This document shows positions 6,047-13,232 of a stretch of DNA of 19,110 bases, one piece after another. The DNA is from CAZWZG01 sp964638245 (GTDB lineage: Bacteria; Pseudomonadota; Alphaproteobacteria; Rhodobacterales; Rhodobacteraceae). Each line of letters starts with the position of its first letter. Position 1 is the first letter of the stretch. The stretch is from the NCBI GenBank assembly GCA_964638245.1, contig CAZWZG010000045.1, positions 1 to 19,110 of the forward strand. Direction: 5' to 3'. The position numbers and the translations under genes are program-made. The notes under the pieces were generated by a model that made no database searches, had not been told where the DNA came from, and saw only the letters and a list, made by a program, of their open reading frames with translations.

Positions 6047-7852
6047 ATGCCACTCAACGACACCATTCACGACGTCACCAATCGAATTATCGAGCGCTCC
6101 CGCCCGACCCGCACGCGCTATCTGGAAAAGATCCAAAGGGCGGCGGACAACGGACCGGCACGGGCGCATTTGTCCTGTGGAAACCAGGCCCATGCCTACG
6201 CCGCCATGGGCGATGACAAGACCGCGCTTGTCGCCGAGCAAATGCCCAATATCGGGATCGTCACGGCCTATAATGACATGCTGTCGGCCCACCACCCCTA
6301 CAAGGACTATCCCGATCAGATCAAAGCGGCAGCGCGCGCCAACGGGGCCACGGCACAGGTTGCGGGCGGCGTGCCTGCGATGTGTGACGGCGTCACCCAA
6401 GGGCAAACGGGGATGGAGCTTTCGCTGTTCTCACGCGATGTCATCGCTTTGGCCGCAGGCGTCGCACTTAGCCACAACACCTTTGACTCCGCGCTGTACC
6501 TCGGGATTTGCGACAAGATCGTTCCGGGTCTGATCATTGCCGCCGCAACCTTCGGCCACATCCCCGGTATCTTCGTCCCCGCAGGCCCGATGACGAGCGG
6601 CCTGCCCAATGACGAAAAATCCAAGGTCCGCCAACAGTTTGCGTCCGGCGAAGTGGGTCGTGACAAACTGATGGAAGCCGAAATGGCCTCCTATCACGGT
6701 CCGGGCACATGCACGTTCTACGGCACTGCCAATACCAACCAGATGTTGATGGAGGTGATGGGTCTTCACCTTCCCGGCGCCAGTTTCGTCAACCCGGGCA
6801 CGCCCTTGCGCGACGCGCTGACCGAGGCGGCGACCAAACGCGCGACCGAGATCACAGGTCTTGGCAATGACTTCCGCCCCGTCGGCGAAATCCTGGACGA
6901 ACGCGCGTTCGTCAACGGGATCGTCGGGCTGATGGCGACGGGCGGTTCGACCAACCTTGTGCTGCACCTTCCAGCGATGGCGCGTGCCGCTGGCGTGATC
7001 CTCGACATCGAGGACTTCGACCAGATTTCGGACGCAACGCCGCTGATGGCCAAGGTTTATCCAAATGGCTTGGCGGACGTGAACCACTTCCACGCCGCCG
7101 GCGGGCTCCAGTATTTGATCGCTGAACTGCTCGACGCCGGGCTCTTGCACGAAGATGTGCGAACCGTCGCGGGCGATGGCCTGTCGCTTTACACGCGAGA
7201 GCCGAAAATCGAAAATGGCGAACTGTCCTTCGTCGATGGCCCGGAAATTTCCTTGAACGACAAGATCCTGCGTCCGGCGTCCGATGGGTTCCAGCCGACC
7301 GGTGGTCTGAAACAGTTGTCCGGCAATCTTGGTCGCGCGGTGATCAAAGCGTCGGCCGTCAAACCCGAGCACCGAATTGTAGAGGCAAAGGCGCGCATTT
7401 TCCACGACCAGCATGACGTGAAAAAGGCATTCCAGAATGGCGAGTTCACTGAGGACACGGTGGTCGTCGTGCGCTTTCAAGGTCCCAAGGCCAACGGCAT
7501 GCCCGAATTGCATTCGCTGACCCCAACGCTTTCCGTCCTCCTTGACCGCGGCCTCAAGGTTGCGCTCGTAACCGACGGGCGGATGTCAGGGGCCAGCGGC
7601 AAGGTGCCCGCCGCCATCCATTGCGCGCCCGAGGCCGCTGCTGGCGGTCCACTCGCCAAGCTACGCGATGGCGACCGGATCAGACTGGATGCCGAGGCGG
7701 GAACGCTGGAAGTGCTTGAAGACGACTTTGATGCGCGCGAGGTGCTGACCGTCGATCTGTCCGACAACGAGGTCGGTCTTGGGCGCGAGCTTTTCGCGGC
7801 CTTCCGCGCCGGATGCGGTGCGGCAACCGAAGGCGCCGGTATCGTCGTATAA
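6047..7852 (+). CDS. edd: Phosphogluconate dehydratase (Entner-Doudoroff)
   Basis: A 601-residue IlvD/Edd-family iron-sulfur dehydratase that converts 6-phosphogluconate to 2-keto-3-deoxy-6-phosphogluconate in the cytoplasm. Length matches Edd. Signatures include CGNQAHAYAAMGDD (44-57), VPAMCDGVTQGQTGMELS (109-126) with C113, GICDKIVPGL (153-162) with C155, GTCTFYGTANTNQM (221-233) with C222, and the C-terminal DGRMSGASGKVPAAIH. C113, C155 and C222 are the candidates for the iron-sulfur cluster environment; C155 and C222 are the usual pair. GGAG stands 7 bases before the ATG. The operator at 5993 suggests repression by a LacI-type protein. It is followed after 15 bp by eda, giving the complete two-step pathway. 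No anomaly in length or motifs is apparent. Identification is close to certain. Confidence 0.97.
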   Translation: MPLNDTIHDVTNRIIERSRPTRTRYLEKIQRAADNGPARAHLSCGNQAHAYAAMGDDKTALVAEQMPNIGIVTAYNDMLSAHHPYKDYPDQIKAAARANGATAQVAGGVPAMCDGVTQGQTGMELSLFSRDVIALAAGVALSHNTFDSALYLGICDKIVPGLIIAAATFGHIPGIFVPAGPMTSGLPNDEKSKVRQQFASGEVGRDKLMEAEMASYHGPGTCTFYGTANTNQMLMEVMGLHLPGASFVNPGTPLRDALTEAATKRATEITGLGNDFRPVGEILDERAFVNGIVGLMATGGSTNLVLHLPAMARAAGVILDIEDFDQISDATPLMAKVYPNGLADVNHFHAAGGLQYLIAELLDAGLLHEDVRTVAGDGLSLYTREPKIENGELSFVDGPEISLNDKILRPASDGFQPTGGLKQLSGNLGRAVIKASAVKPEHRIVEAKARIFHDQHDVKKAFQNGEFTEDTVVVVRFQGPKANGMPELHSLTPTLSVLLDRGLKVALVTDGRMSGASGKVPAAIHCAPEAAAGGPLAKLRDGDRIRLDAEAGTLEVLEDDFDAREVLTVDLSDNEVGLGRELFAAFRAGCGAATEGAGIVV

Positions 7853-7867
7853 CGCAGGAGAATTCAC

Positions 7868-8509
7868 GTGCCCATCACCCCAGCCGCCGCGTCGCAAGCC
7901 GCCGAAGAAATCTGCCGCTTGGCACCCGTCGTTCCCGTCCTGATCGTCTCGGACGTTGCAACCGCGCGGCCCCTGGCCGAAGCCCTGGTGGCAGGCGGCC
8001 TGCCCGCCCTTGAGGTCACGCTGCGCACACCCGTTGCGCTGGAGGTTATTCGCGAAATGGCAAGCGTTCCGGGCGGCAAGGTTGGCGCGGGCACGTTGCT
8101 GACACCCGATGATGTCGCCAAAGCCAAGGACGCAGGCGCTACCTTTGGCGTGTCCCCGGGCGCCACGGATCGCCTTCTGGATGCCGCTGAAGAGATCGGC
8201 TTGCCGCTTTTGGCGGGTGCCGCGACGGCCACCGAAGCCATGGCTCTGCTGGAGCGCGGCTACACCGTGCAAAAGTTCTTTCCGGCTGAGGCGTCGGGCG
8301 GCGCAAAAGCCCTCGGGTCGCTGGCCAGTCCGCTGCCGCAAATCCGGTTTTGCCCCACGGGTGGGGTCGGGCTCAACAACGCCAAGGACTATCTTGGACT
8401 GGCCAATACGCTGTGCGTTGGCGGCAGCTGGGTTGCACCCAAGGACAAGATCGAAGCGGGTGATTGGGCCGGGATCGAAGCGCTCGCCCGCGAGGCTGCC
8501 GCGCTCTAG
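7868..8509 (+). CDS. eda: 2-dehydro-3-deoxy-6-phosphogluconate (KDPG) aldolase
   Basis: A 213-residue class I aldolase that splits KDPG into pyruvate and glyceraldehyde 3-phosphate through a Schiff base. It follows the KDPG/KHG aldolase pattern: PALEVTLRTP (46-55) with E49 as the general acid-base candidate and R53, VGAGTLLTPDD (72-82), GVSPG (94-98), and YTVQKFFPAEASGG (132-145), where K136 is the Schiff-base lysine; FCPTGGV (161-167) binds phosphate. The start is GTG at 7868, set by AGGAG at 7855-7859. It is 15 bp behind edd and co-transcribed with it. The stop shares CTAG (8506-8509) with the convergent minus-strand gene, so there is no room for a terminator between them. Family and function are certain from sequence. 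Confidence 0.97.
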   Translation: MPITPAAASQAAEEICRLAPVVPVLIVSDVATARPLAEALVAGGLPALEVTLRTPVALEVIREMASVPGGKVGAGTLLTPDDVAKAKDAGATFGVSPGATDRLLDAAEEIGLPLLAGAATATEAMALLERGYTVQKFFPAEASGGAKALGSLASPLPQIRFCPTGGVGLNNAKDYLGLANTLCVGGSWVAPKDKIEAGDWAGIEALAREAAAL

Positions 8510-8787
8510 CTTTGCGCGCGCCCCCGCCGTCCGCCTCTGCGGGCCGGTTTGGCGTTTCCAAGGCCGTGGCGCAAAACCAGGGTCATAGGATGGTCAGGAT
8601 GGGCGTCCGCGTAGCAGACCAGCAATCGCTCGATATGGTCCTTGGCGTTTTCGTCCATCGGCACGCCGATTGCCCAGTCCAGAAAAATCGAGCGGCACTC
8701 TGCTTCGGTAATGCCATCGATATTGTAACTCTCCCGGATCAGACCCCGTGGGTCCAACGGATCAGGCATACGCTTGATCTTATCCAT
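8506..8787 (-). CDS. Conserved small protein of unknown function
   Basis: A 93-residue acidic-then-basic protein starting MDKIKRMPDPLDPRGLIRES, with a well-defined segment YNIDGITEAECRSIFLDWAI (21-40) and a basic tail (KPARRGGRRGRAQS). I do not recognise a domain family; the pattern looks like a Rhodobacteraceae-specific protein found beside glnE. A strong GGAGGG ribosome-binding site lies before the ATG, and it starts 4 bases after the glnE stop, so it is downstream in the glnE operon and likely co-expressed. Its stop is shared with eda (TAG/CTAG). Function is unknown; a role tied to nitrogen regulation is only a guess from position. It has no membrane segment or signal peptide. Confidence 0.75.
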   Translation of the reverse strand: MDKIKRMPDPLDPRGLIRESYNIDGITEAECRSIFLDWAIGVPMDENAKDHIERLLVCYADAHPDHPMTLVLRHGLGNAKPARRGGRRGRAQS

Positions 8788-8791
8788 GGCC

Positions 8792-11572
8792 TCACCCTCC
8801 CCTGATCTTGGACGCTAAATTAGCACTGATTGTGTGATTTACAATTTTCGCGCAAGCGTCCGAGGTTTCGGACAATGACGCCGCAAGTGCTTCTGGTGTG
8901 TCCTGACCCGCTTCGCGCAACAGGAATGTTTTGAGCCCGCCGGTGATCTCATCAGGGGCCGATGTCGCGGCAAGTCCGGCAAGGTTACGTGCGGCATGAA
9001 CGCTCCAGAACAGCCGCGCGGCGGCATTCAGCGCCTTTTGGTCGGCATCTGCCATATCAAGCACATCAAGCGTCTGAAGCTGATCGCCCAACCCCGGCGC
9101 CGTGGTTTGCGTGGACAGATACGCAGCAGCCTGCGCCAAAAGCTCGATATCCATCAACGACCCTTGCCCGTTTCGAACGTCAAAGGGACCGGTAGGCGCG
9201 TGGGCGGCTGCAAGGCGCGTGCGCATCTCGTCAAGATCCGCCATGACCTGCGCGCGCGGCTTTGGCGCGGCAAGGACCTGCGAGCGGATCCCTTCGATCT
9301 CAGAACGCACCGAAGTACTTCCAACGACCGTGCGCGCCCGGGTCAGCGCAAGATGCTCCCACACCCATGCCTCACTTCTTTGATAGGCCGCAAAGGACGA
9401 AAGAGATGTAGCAACCGGCCCTTGCCGACCCGACGGGCGCAGGCGCATATCGACCTCATAGAGGCGACCATTGCCCATCGGCGCCGTCAGTGCCGTCATC
9501 AGGGTCTTGGTCAGACGCCCGAAATACGTCGCGGCGGGCAAGGAGCGTGGACCATTGGAGGCCTCGGTCGGGTCGGCATCGTAGATCAGGATCAGATCCA
9601 GATCAGACGCCGCATTGAGCCGCCGCGCCCCGAGTGATCCCATAGCGATCAGCGCGGCCCCCTGCCCGGGTGGCGGACCGAAGCGAAGCGCAAAGTCGTC
9701 AACAACAATGGGCCAGAGGACGCGGATGACGGCCTCGGCCAGATCGGCGTATTGCTCCCCCGCCTCAGCAGCGGTGATCAAGCCGCGCAGATGGTGCACG
9801 CCAATGCGAAAATGCCAATCCTTGTGCTCACCGCGTAAGGCATTCAGCCGTTCCTCGTAGTCGCCCGCTTGCGTCGCGCTGGCCAAGTCGTCGGCGACCT
9901 CGTCGACGCCCGGCCAAGGATCAAAGAACCCTCCGGCGATGACGGCATCCAACACCGAGGCATTGCGCCCAAGGTAGGTCGCAAGACTGGGCGCGGTATC
10001 ACAGATGTCCACCAACAGCTCGATCAACTGCGGGTTGGCTTCGAACAGCGCAAACAACTGCACCCCCGCCGGAAGCCCCATCAGGAACGTGCCAAAATGA
10101 TCCAGCACAGCGTCAGGATCCGAGGTCTTTGCAATCCGTTCCAACAGCGCGGGTCGGACACGCTCGAAAATTTCGACAGCGCGCGGCGAACGTAGCGCGG
10201 GATAGGACACCCATTGCTCGGGTACTTTTAGAGGTGTTTGCACCCGTGCCGCTGGCGTGCTTGGGGCAAAAAACTGTTCCGCGATAGCGGCCACGCGCTT
10301 GCCGCGCTCCTCAATCTCGCGCCCCAGAGCTTCGGGATCCAGGTCCATCAGCGCGGCCATGCGACCGAAATTCTCTTCCCCAACCGGCACGACATGCGTC
10401 TGCTGATCCGCAATCATCTGGATTCGGTGCTCGGCTTCGCGCAAGGCACAATAGTCCGCGCTCAAGACCTCTAGCTCGCTCGCCCCGATCCACTCGGCGG
10501 CATGCAATGCACTGAGCCCATCGAGCGTGCGGCGCGATCTCAGCGACGGATCCCGCCCGCCCGCAATCAGCTGGCGTGTCTGGGTAAAAAACTCGATCTC
10601 ACGAATGCCGCCCGGCCCAAGCTTCAAATCGCGCCCGCGATAGGCTGGCAAGCCGGGCATCCGCTTGTGCGCCTGAATTTTCAGCCGCATGTCATGGGCA
10701 TCGCGCAGCGCCGCAAAATCCAACGTGCGCCGCCACAGAAACGGGCTGAGCGTCTGGAGAAACGCATCTCCGGCTTCCAGATCCCCGGCCGCCGGACGCG
10801 CCTTGATATAGGCCGCACGCTCCCACGTCCGCCCCAGCGCTTCGTAATACCGTTCAGCCGCCCCCATCGACATGGCCACAGGCGTCACCGAAGGATCAGG
10901 ACGCAGGCGCAGGTCGGTACGAAAGACAAACCCGCCGCCGCTGGTATCGCTCAAAAGGCCAACCGTATTCCGGGTGGCCCGCACGAAGCTATGGCGCGCC
11001 TCTTCAAAAGCATCAGGATCAAAGGCCGTCTCATCGAACAGCACGATCAGATCGATATCCGAAGAATAGTTCAGCTCATGCGCACCCATCTTTCCCATCG
11101 CAAGAACGCAAAGCCCATGCATTGGCCGTTCGCTCAATGGAACTGGCAGCTTCCCCCGCTCCGCCTCGCGCGCAACCGATGCGCCAAAGGCGGCAGCAAC
11201 TGAGCGGTCCGCGAAATCGGTCAGCGCTTGGGTTACATCCATGACCGACCAGACGCCCGCCAAATCAGCAAGCCCTGCAAAAAGGGCCACGCGGCGGCGC
11301 AACTTGCGAAGTCCCGTCTTTAGATCAGACGGCTGAAGCGCGTCCGTGTCGCTCAAAAGCGAAGCGACGACCGCATCGGGGGCGTCGTCGAGGGCCGCTT
11401 CAACCCATTCCCGTTCGCTTTCAAGGAGTGTCTTCAAGAACGGGCTGGACCCCGCCGTCCCGACAATCAGGTCACGGAACCCGGCGTCGAGCCCCATTTT
11501 GTCCCATGTCTCCTGACCGGCGGCGGCATCGAACGCTCGCGGTGCTCGGGTCATCTGGGCGGCAAAACTCAT
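8792..11572 (-). CDS. glnE: Bifunctional glutamine synthetase adenylyltransferase/adenylyl-removing enzyme
   Basis: A large two-nucleotidyltransferase enzyme that adds AMP to glutamine synthetase when nitrogen is plentiful and removes it by phosphorolysis when scarce, under PII control. Two copies of the signature occur: AMGKMGAHELNYSSDIDLIV in the N-terminal deadenylylating domain, and AMGSLGARRLNAASDLDLIL in the C-terminal adenylylating domain, about 485 residues apart. FRTDLRLRPDPS and LGPGGIREIEFFTQTRQL are also typical. I chose ATG at 11572 (926 residues, MSFAAQMTRAPRAFD), as family members start this way; the frame stays open to an ATG at 11635 (947 residues), but that leaves only 15 bp to the divergent deacylase gene. 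Neither start has a clear Shine-Dalgarno. It forms a minus-strand operon with the small gene at 8506. Confidence 0.95.
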   Translation of the reverse strand: MSFAAQMTRAPRAFDAAAGQETWDKMGLDAGFRDLIVGTAGSSPFLKTLLESEREWVEAALDDAPDAVVASLLSDTDALQPSDLKTGLRKLRRRVALFAGLADLAGVWSVMDVTQALTDFADRSVAAAFGASVAREAERGKLPVPLSERPMHGLCVLAMGKMGAHELNYSSDIDLIVLFDETAFDPDAFEEARHSFVRATRNTVGLLSDTSGGGFVFRTDLRLRPDPSVTPVAMSMGAAERYYEALGRTWERAAYIKARPAAGDLEAGDAFLQTLSPFLWRRTLDFAALRDAHDMRLKIQAHKRMPGLPAYRGRDLKLGPGGIREIEFFTQTRQLIAGGRDPSLRSRRTLDGLSALHAAEWIGASELEVLSADYCALREAEHRIQMIADQQTHVVPVGEENFGRMAALMDLDPEALGREIEERGKRVAAIAEQFFAPSTPAARVQTPLKVPEQWVSYPALRSPRAVEIFERVRPALLERIAKTSDPDAVLDHFGTFLMGLPAGVQLFALFEANPQLIELLVDICDTAPSLATYLGRNASVLDAVIAGGFFDPWPGVDEVADDLASATQAGDYEERLNALRGEHKDWHFRIGVHHLRGLITAAEAGEQYADLAEAVIRVLWPIVVDDFALRFGPPPGQGAALIAMGSLGARRLNAASDLDLILIYDADPTEASNGPRSLPAATYFGRLTKTLMTALTAPMGNGRLYEVDMRLRPSGRQGPVATSLSSFAAYQRSEAWVWEHLALTRARTVVGSTSVRSEIEGIRSQVLAAPKPRAQVMADLDEMRTRLAAAHAPTGPFDVRNGQGSLMDIELLAQAAAYLSTQTTAPGLGDQLQTLDVLDMADADQKALNAAARLFWSVHAARNLAGLAATSAPDEITGGLKTFLLREAGQDTPEALAASLSETSDACAKIVNHTISANLASKIRGG

Positions 11573-11650
11573 GCTCGGACTGTCATGCGCGTGTGCTACG
11601 GCGTCAAGCGGCGGCTGGAACAAGGCCGATTGCATTGATAGATCGGTGTC

Positions 11651-12121
11651 ATGAGCAAAAGTCTGAAACGCGTGCGAGCGGCGCTGGAAACGCTCGGTCT
11701 GGATGTCGAGATCGTCGAGGCAACGAGTGTGACCAAAACGGCTGAAGATGCCGCCAGGGAAGCCGGTGTCGAGGTTGATCAGATTGCCAAGTCGATCATC
11801 TTCCGAGGCGGAGAGTCCGACACCGCCCTCCTGTTCGTGACCGCAGGCGCAAACCGCGTCGATCCGTCCAAAGCGTCGATCGTCGCGGGGGAACCTTTGC
11901 TTGCAGCGGACGCTGCCTTCATACGATCGACAACCGGCTTTGCTATTGGCGGTGTCTCACCGGTGGGGCATGTCACGCCCTCGCGCAGCTTTTTTGATCC
12001 GCGACTGATGGAGTTCGACGTGATTTGGGCCGCCGCAGGCACGCCACGCCATAATTTCCCAGTGAATCCGCGCACGCTTTGCCATGCGATTCATGGCCAA
12101 GAGGCTGATTTCACGGCGTGA
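11651..12121 (+). CDS. YbaK/EbsC-family aminoacyl-tRNA deacylase
   Basis: A 156-residue member of the prolyl-tRNA editing superfamily, which hydrolyses wrongly charged tRNA in trans. Recognisable features are VDQIAKSIIF (42-51) with the conserved lysine K47, LLFVTAGANRVD (60-71), and FAIGGVSPVGH (97-107), the glycine-rich substrate loop. The C-terminal AAAGTPRHNFPVNPRTL matches the family's closing block. Subclass (Cys-tRNA(Pro), Ala-tRNA(Pro) or another editing substrate) cannot be told from sequence alone. The ATG is divergent from glnE, with only a weak ribosome-binding site. The stop is followed by the regulatory region of the DUF2852 genes; no terminator is evident. It is likely a free-standing housekeeping gene. 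Confidence 0.88.
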   Translation: MSKSLKRVRAALETLGLDVEIVEATSVTKTAEDAAREAGVEVDQIAKSIIFRGGESDTALLFVTAGANRVDPSKASIVAGEPLLAADAAFIRSTTGFAIGGVSPVGHVTPSRSFFDPRLMEFDVIWAAAGTPRHNFPVNPRTLCHAIHGQEADFTA

Positions 12122-12129
12122 CTCCGATA

Positions 12130-12148
12130 ATGTAAAAAAGTTTCACAT
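12130..12148. promoter_or_regulatory. Predicted operator, upstream copy
   Basis: ATGTAAAAAAGTTTCACAT is a 7-5-7 inverted repeat of half-site TTCACAT with one mismatch in the left arm. It matches the copy at 12188 and lies just upstream of the promoter -35 box. The odd spacing (TGTAA-N7-TCACA) differs from the six-base spacing of CRP/FNR sites. The regulator is unknown. Confidence 0.55.
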
Positions 12149-12154
12149 TTTTCC

Positions 12155-12183
12155 TTGAAAGGCGCGCCACACCTCTCCATATC
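12155..12183 (+). promoter_or_regulatory. Predicted promoter of the DUF2852 genes
   Basis: TTGAAA (12155-12160, five of six bases) and CATATC (12178-12183, three of six) are separated by 17 bp, predicting a start near 12190. The promoter is bracketed by the two similar palindromes, one just before the -35 box and one over the start point. The downstream copy would block initiation or clearance if bound. Confidence 0.5.
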
Positions 12184-12187
12184 TTCA

Positions 12188-12206
12188 ATGTGAAAGACAT
12201 TCACAT
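12188..12206. promoter_or_regulatory. Predicted operator, downstream copy
   Basis: ATGTGAAAGACATTCACAT is a perfect 7-bp inverted repeat with a 5-base spacer. Its centre is 58 bp from that of the copy at 12130, about 5.5 helical turns. It overlaps the predicted transcription start and includes an ATG at 12190 that is therefore unlikely to be the start codon. Confidence 0.6.
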
Positions 12207-12234
12207 AACCGAAGCACACTTGATGGAGATGTAC

Positions 12235-12633
12235 ATGAGCACGATCGCAACTTGGCCCTCACAAGCCGAGACCTGGCTCGACCAGCGCGGTAAAGGCGCC
12301 TGGATCGCAGCCATGGTCATATCCTTTATCGTTTTCTGGCCGATTGGCCTGGCCCTTCTGGCCTACATGATCTGGAGCAAACGCATGTTTAACGGAAGCT
12401 GCGGCGCCAAGCGGATGCGCCATAACCACGGGTTCAAATCCTCAGGCAACGTCGCCTTTGACAGCTACAAGGCGGAAACCCTGAAGCGCCTTCAAAACGA
12501 GCAGGACGCCTTTGAGACGTTCCTTGATCGTCTGCGCGCTGCCAAGGACAAGGCCGAATTCGATCAGTTTATGGACGAACAGTCCAAAGCCTCGAAAACG
12601 GACGAATCCAAAGAAGAAAAGGACCCCGCGTAA
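12235..12633 (+). CDS. DUF2852 family membrane protein (first of a tandem pair)
   Basis: A 132-residue protein from the ATG at 12235, which has GGAG six bases upstream. An in-frame ATG at 12190 adds 15 residues, but it falls inside the predicted operator and start point and lacks a ribosome-binding site. One strong hydrophobic helix (AAMVISFIVFWPIGLALLAY, about 21-40) is followed by a basic patch and a conserved C-terminal DUF2852 segment: FDSYKAETLKRLQNEQDAF, FLDRLRAAKDKAEFDQFMDE, probably helical and cytoplasmic. The end is lysine- and glutamate-rich. Function unknown. A second, related gene follows 41 bp later; about 29 of 47 residues in the C-terminal segment match. The stop TAA lies in the loop of a GC-rich hairpin. 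The promoter and two operators upstream suggest tight regulation of both. Confidence 0.85.
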   Translation: MSTIATWPSQAETWLDQRGKGAWIAAMVISFIVFWPIGLALLAYMIWSKRMFNGSCGAKRMRHNHGFKSSGNVAFDSYKAETLKRLQNEQDAFETFLDRLRAAKDKAEFDQFMDEQSKASKTDESKEEKDPA

Positions 12634-12639
12634 GCGGGG
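12624..12639 (+). other. GC hairpin with the stop codon in its loop
   Basis: CCCCGC (12624-12629) and GCGGGG (12634-12639) form a perfect six-pair stem around GTAA, a GNRA-type tetraloop that contains the TAA stop of the first DUF2852 gene. No T-run follows, so this is not a classical terminator. It could protect the upstream message from 3' decay or set the ratio of the two proteins. Confidence 0.6.
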
Positions 12640-12674
12640 CCACCCCTCACTCCTTTAACAGGTAGGACCCTGAA

Positions 12675-13157
12675 ATGCCTTCGAACGTCGATAAACACGG
12701 ATACGCATCACGCCCCCCTTTGCCCGTGCAAATCCTGACAATCATTTTTTACGCCGGTTTCGCGATTTCAGTTTCGATCGTCGCGATGGCCATGTTCGGT
12801 ATTATCGGCGTTGCTCTTGCGCTTTTCTTCGCCTGGCAATGGGGCCAGATCCCGAACCTTGGCGGACGCATCCCGGTGAAAGAAGCCGTCGAGCAGGTAC
12901 GCCCGGTCGTGAACGGTGGCGCTTTGAAAGAAAGCGGCAACAAAAGCTTCGATGCCTACAAGCAGACGCTTCTGGACCGACTTGAAAAGGAACAGGTGAA
13001 TTTCGACCAGTTTCTCGATCGCTTGCGGACCTCCAAAGACCGCGCTGAGTTCGATCAGTTCATGGACCAGCGTGCAGACAAGGCGCGCGAGATCACCGAA
13101 GCGCCCAAGGAAGACGAATATTCCCCCAAGGCGGTGGGCACCCCACTCCCCGCCTAA
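12675..13157 (+). CDS. DUF2852 family membrane protein (second of the pair)
   Basis: A 160-residue paralogue of the preceding gene. Two hydrophobic stretches (about residues 16-37, VQILTIIFYAGFAISVSIVAM, and 40-56, FGIIGVALALFFAWQWG) suggest a membrane hairpin; the first protein has a single clear one. The C-terminal block FDAYKQTLLDRLEKEQVNF, FLDRLRTSKDRAEFDQFMDQ is the DUF2852 signature and ends in an acidic tail. AGGA precedes the ATG in an acceptable position. The pair differ in the N-terminal membrane part but keep the soluble segment, as expected of an ancient tandem duplication whose products may hetero-oligomerise. No known enzyme motif. A terminator-like hairpin follows the stop directly. 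Confidence 0.83.
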   Translation: MPSNVDKHGYASRPPLPVQILTIIFYAGFAISVSIVAMAMFGIIGVALALFFAWQWGQIPNLGGRIPVKEAVEQVRPVVNGGALKESGNKSFDAYKQTLLDRLEKEQVNFDQFLDRLRTSKDRAEFDQFMDQRADKAREITEAPKEDEYSPKAVGTPLPA

Positions 13158-13163
13158 GGTAGA

Positions 13164-13199
13164 GGCCGGTCGGTCCTCCCTCCGCCCGGCCCCAGTTTT
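13164..13199 (+). terminator. Probable terminator after the DUF2852 pair
   Basis: GGCCGG (13164-13169) pairs with CCGGCC (13186-13191); inside, CGG pairs with CCG across a single T/C mismatch, leaving an eight-base loop. CCAG and four T follow (13196-13199). The short T-run makes it moderate rather than strong. The T-run also feeds into the -35 region of the next promoter. Confidence 0.6.
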
Positions 13200-13225
13200 C
13201 ACTCAGCGAAACTCCGATTTATAAT
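13198..13225 (+). promoter_or_regulatory. Promoter with a perfect TATAAT, RDD gene
   Basis: TTCACT (13198-13203, four of six) and TATAAT (13220-13225, six of six) are 16 bp apart. The TATAAT overlaps the ATG at 13224, so transcription would begin near 13232, right at the second ATG (13233). That ATG is thus the likely start and the message could be leaderless. Confidence 0.6.
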
Positions 13226-13232
13226 GACCTAT

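Noticed and set aside
6431..7513. 360-codon antisense frame within edd
   Set aside because: It is a shadow of a GC-rich gene on the other strand; its protein has no family resemblance and no ribosome-binding site, while edd is fully supported.
8996..11203. Several plus-strand frames of 60-233 codons inside glnE
   Set aside because: All lie opposite a certain GlnE frame and are rich in arginine and proline, as expected of non-coding frames at high GC.
12188..12206. CRP or FNR site before the DUF2852 genes
   Set aside because: The half-sites TGTGA and TCACA are 7 bases apart, not 6, and FNR needs TTGAT/ATCAA-type arms.
12190..12234. Longer start for the first DUF2852 gene
   Set aside because: The ATG at 12190 lies inside a palindromic site at the predicted start of transcription; ATG at 12235 has GGAG at the right distance.
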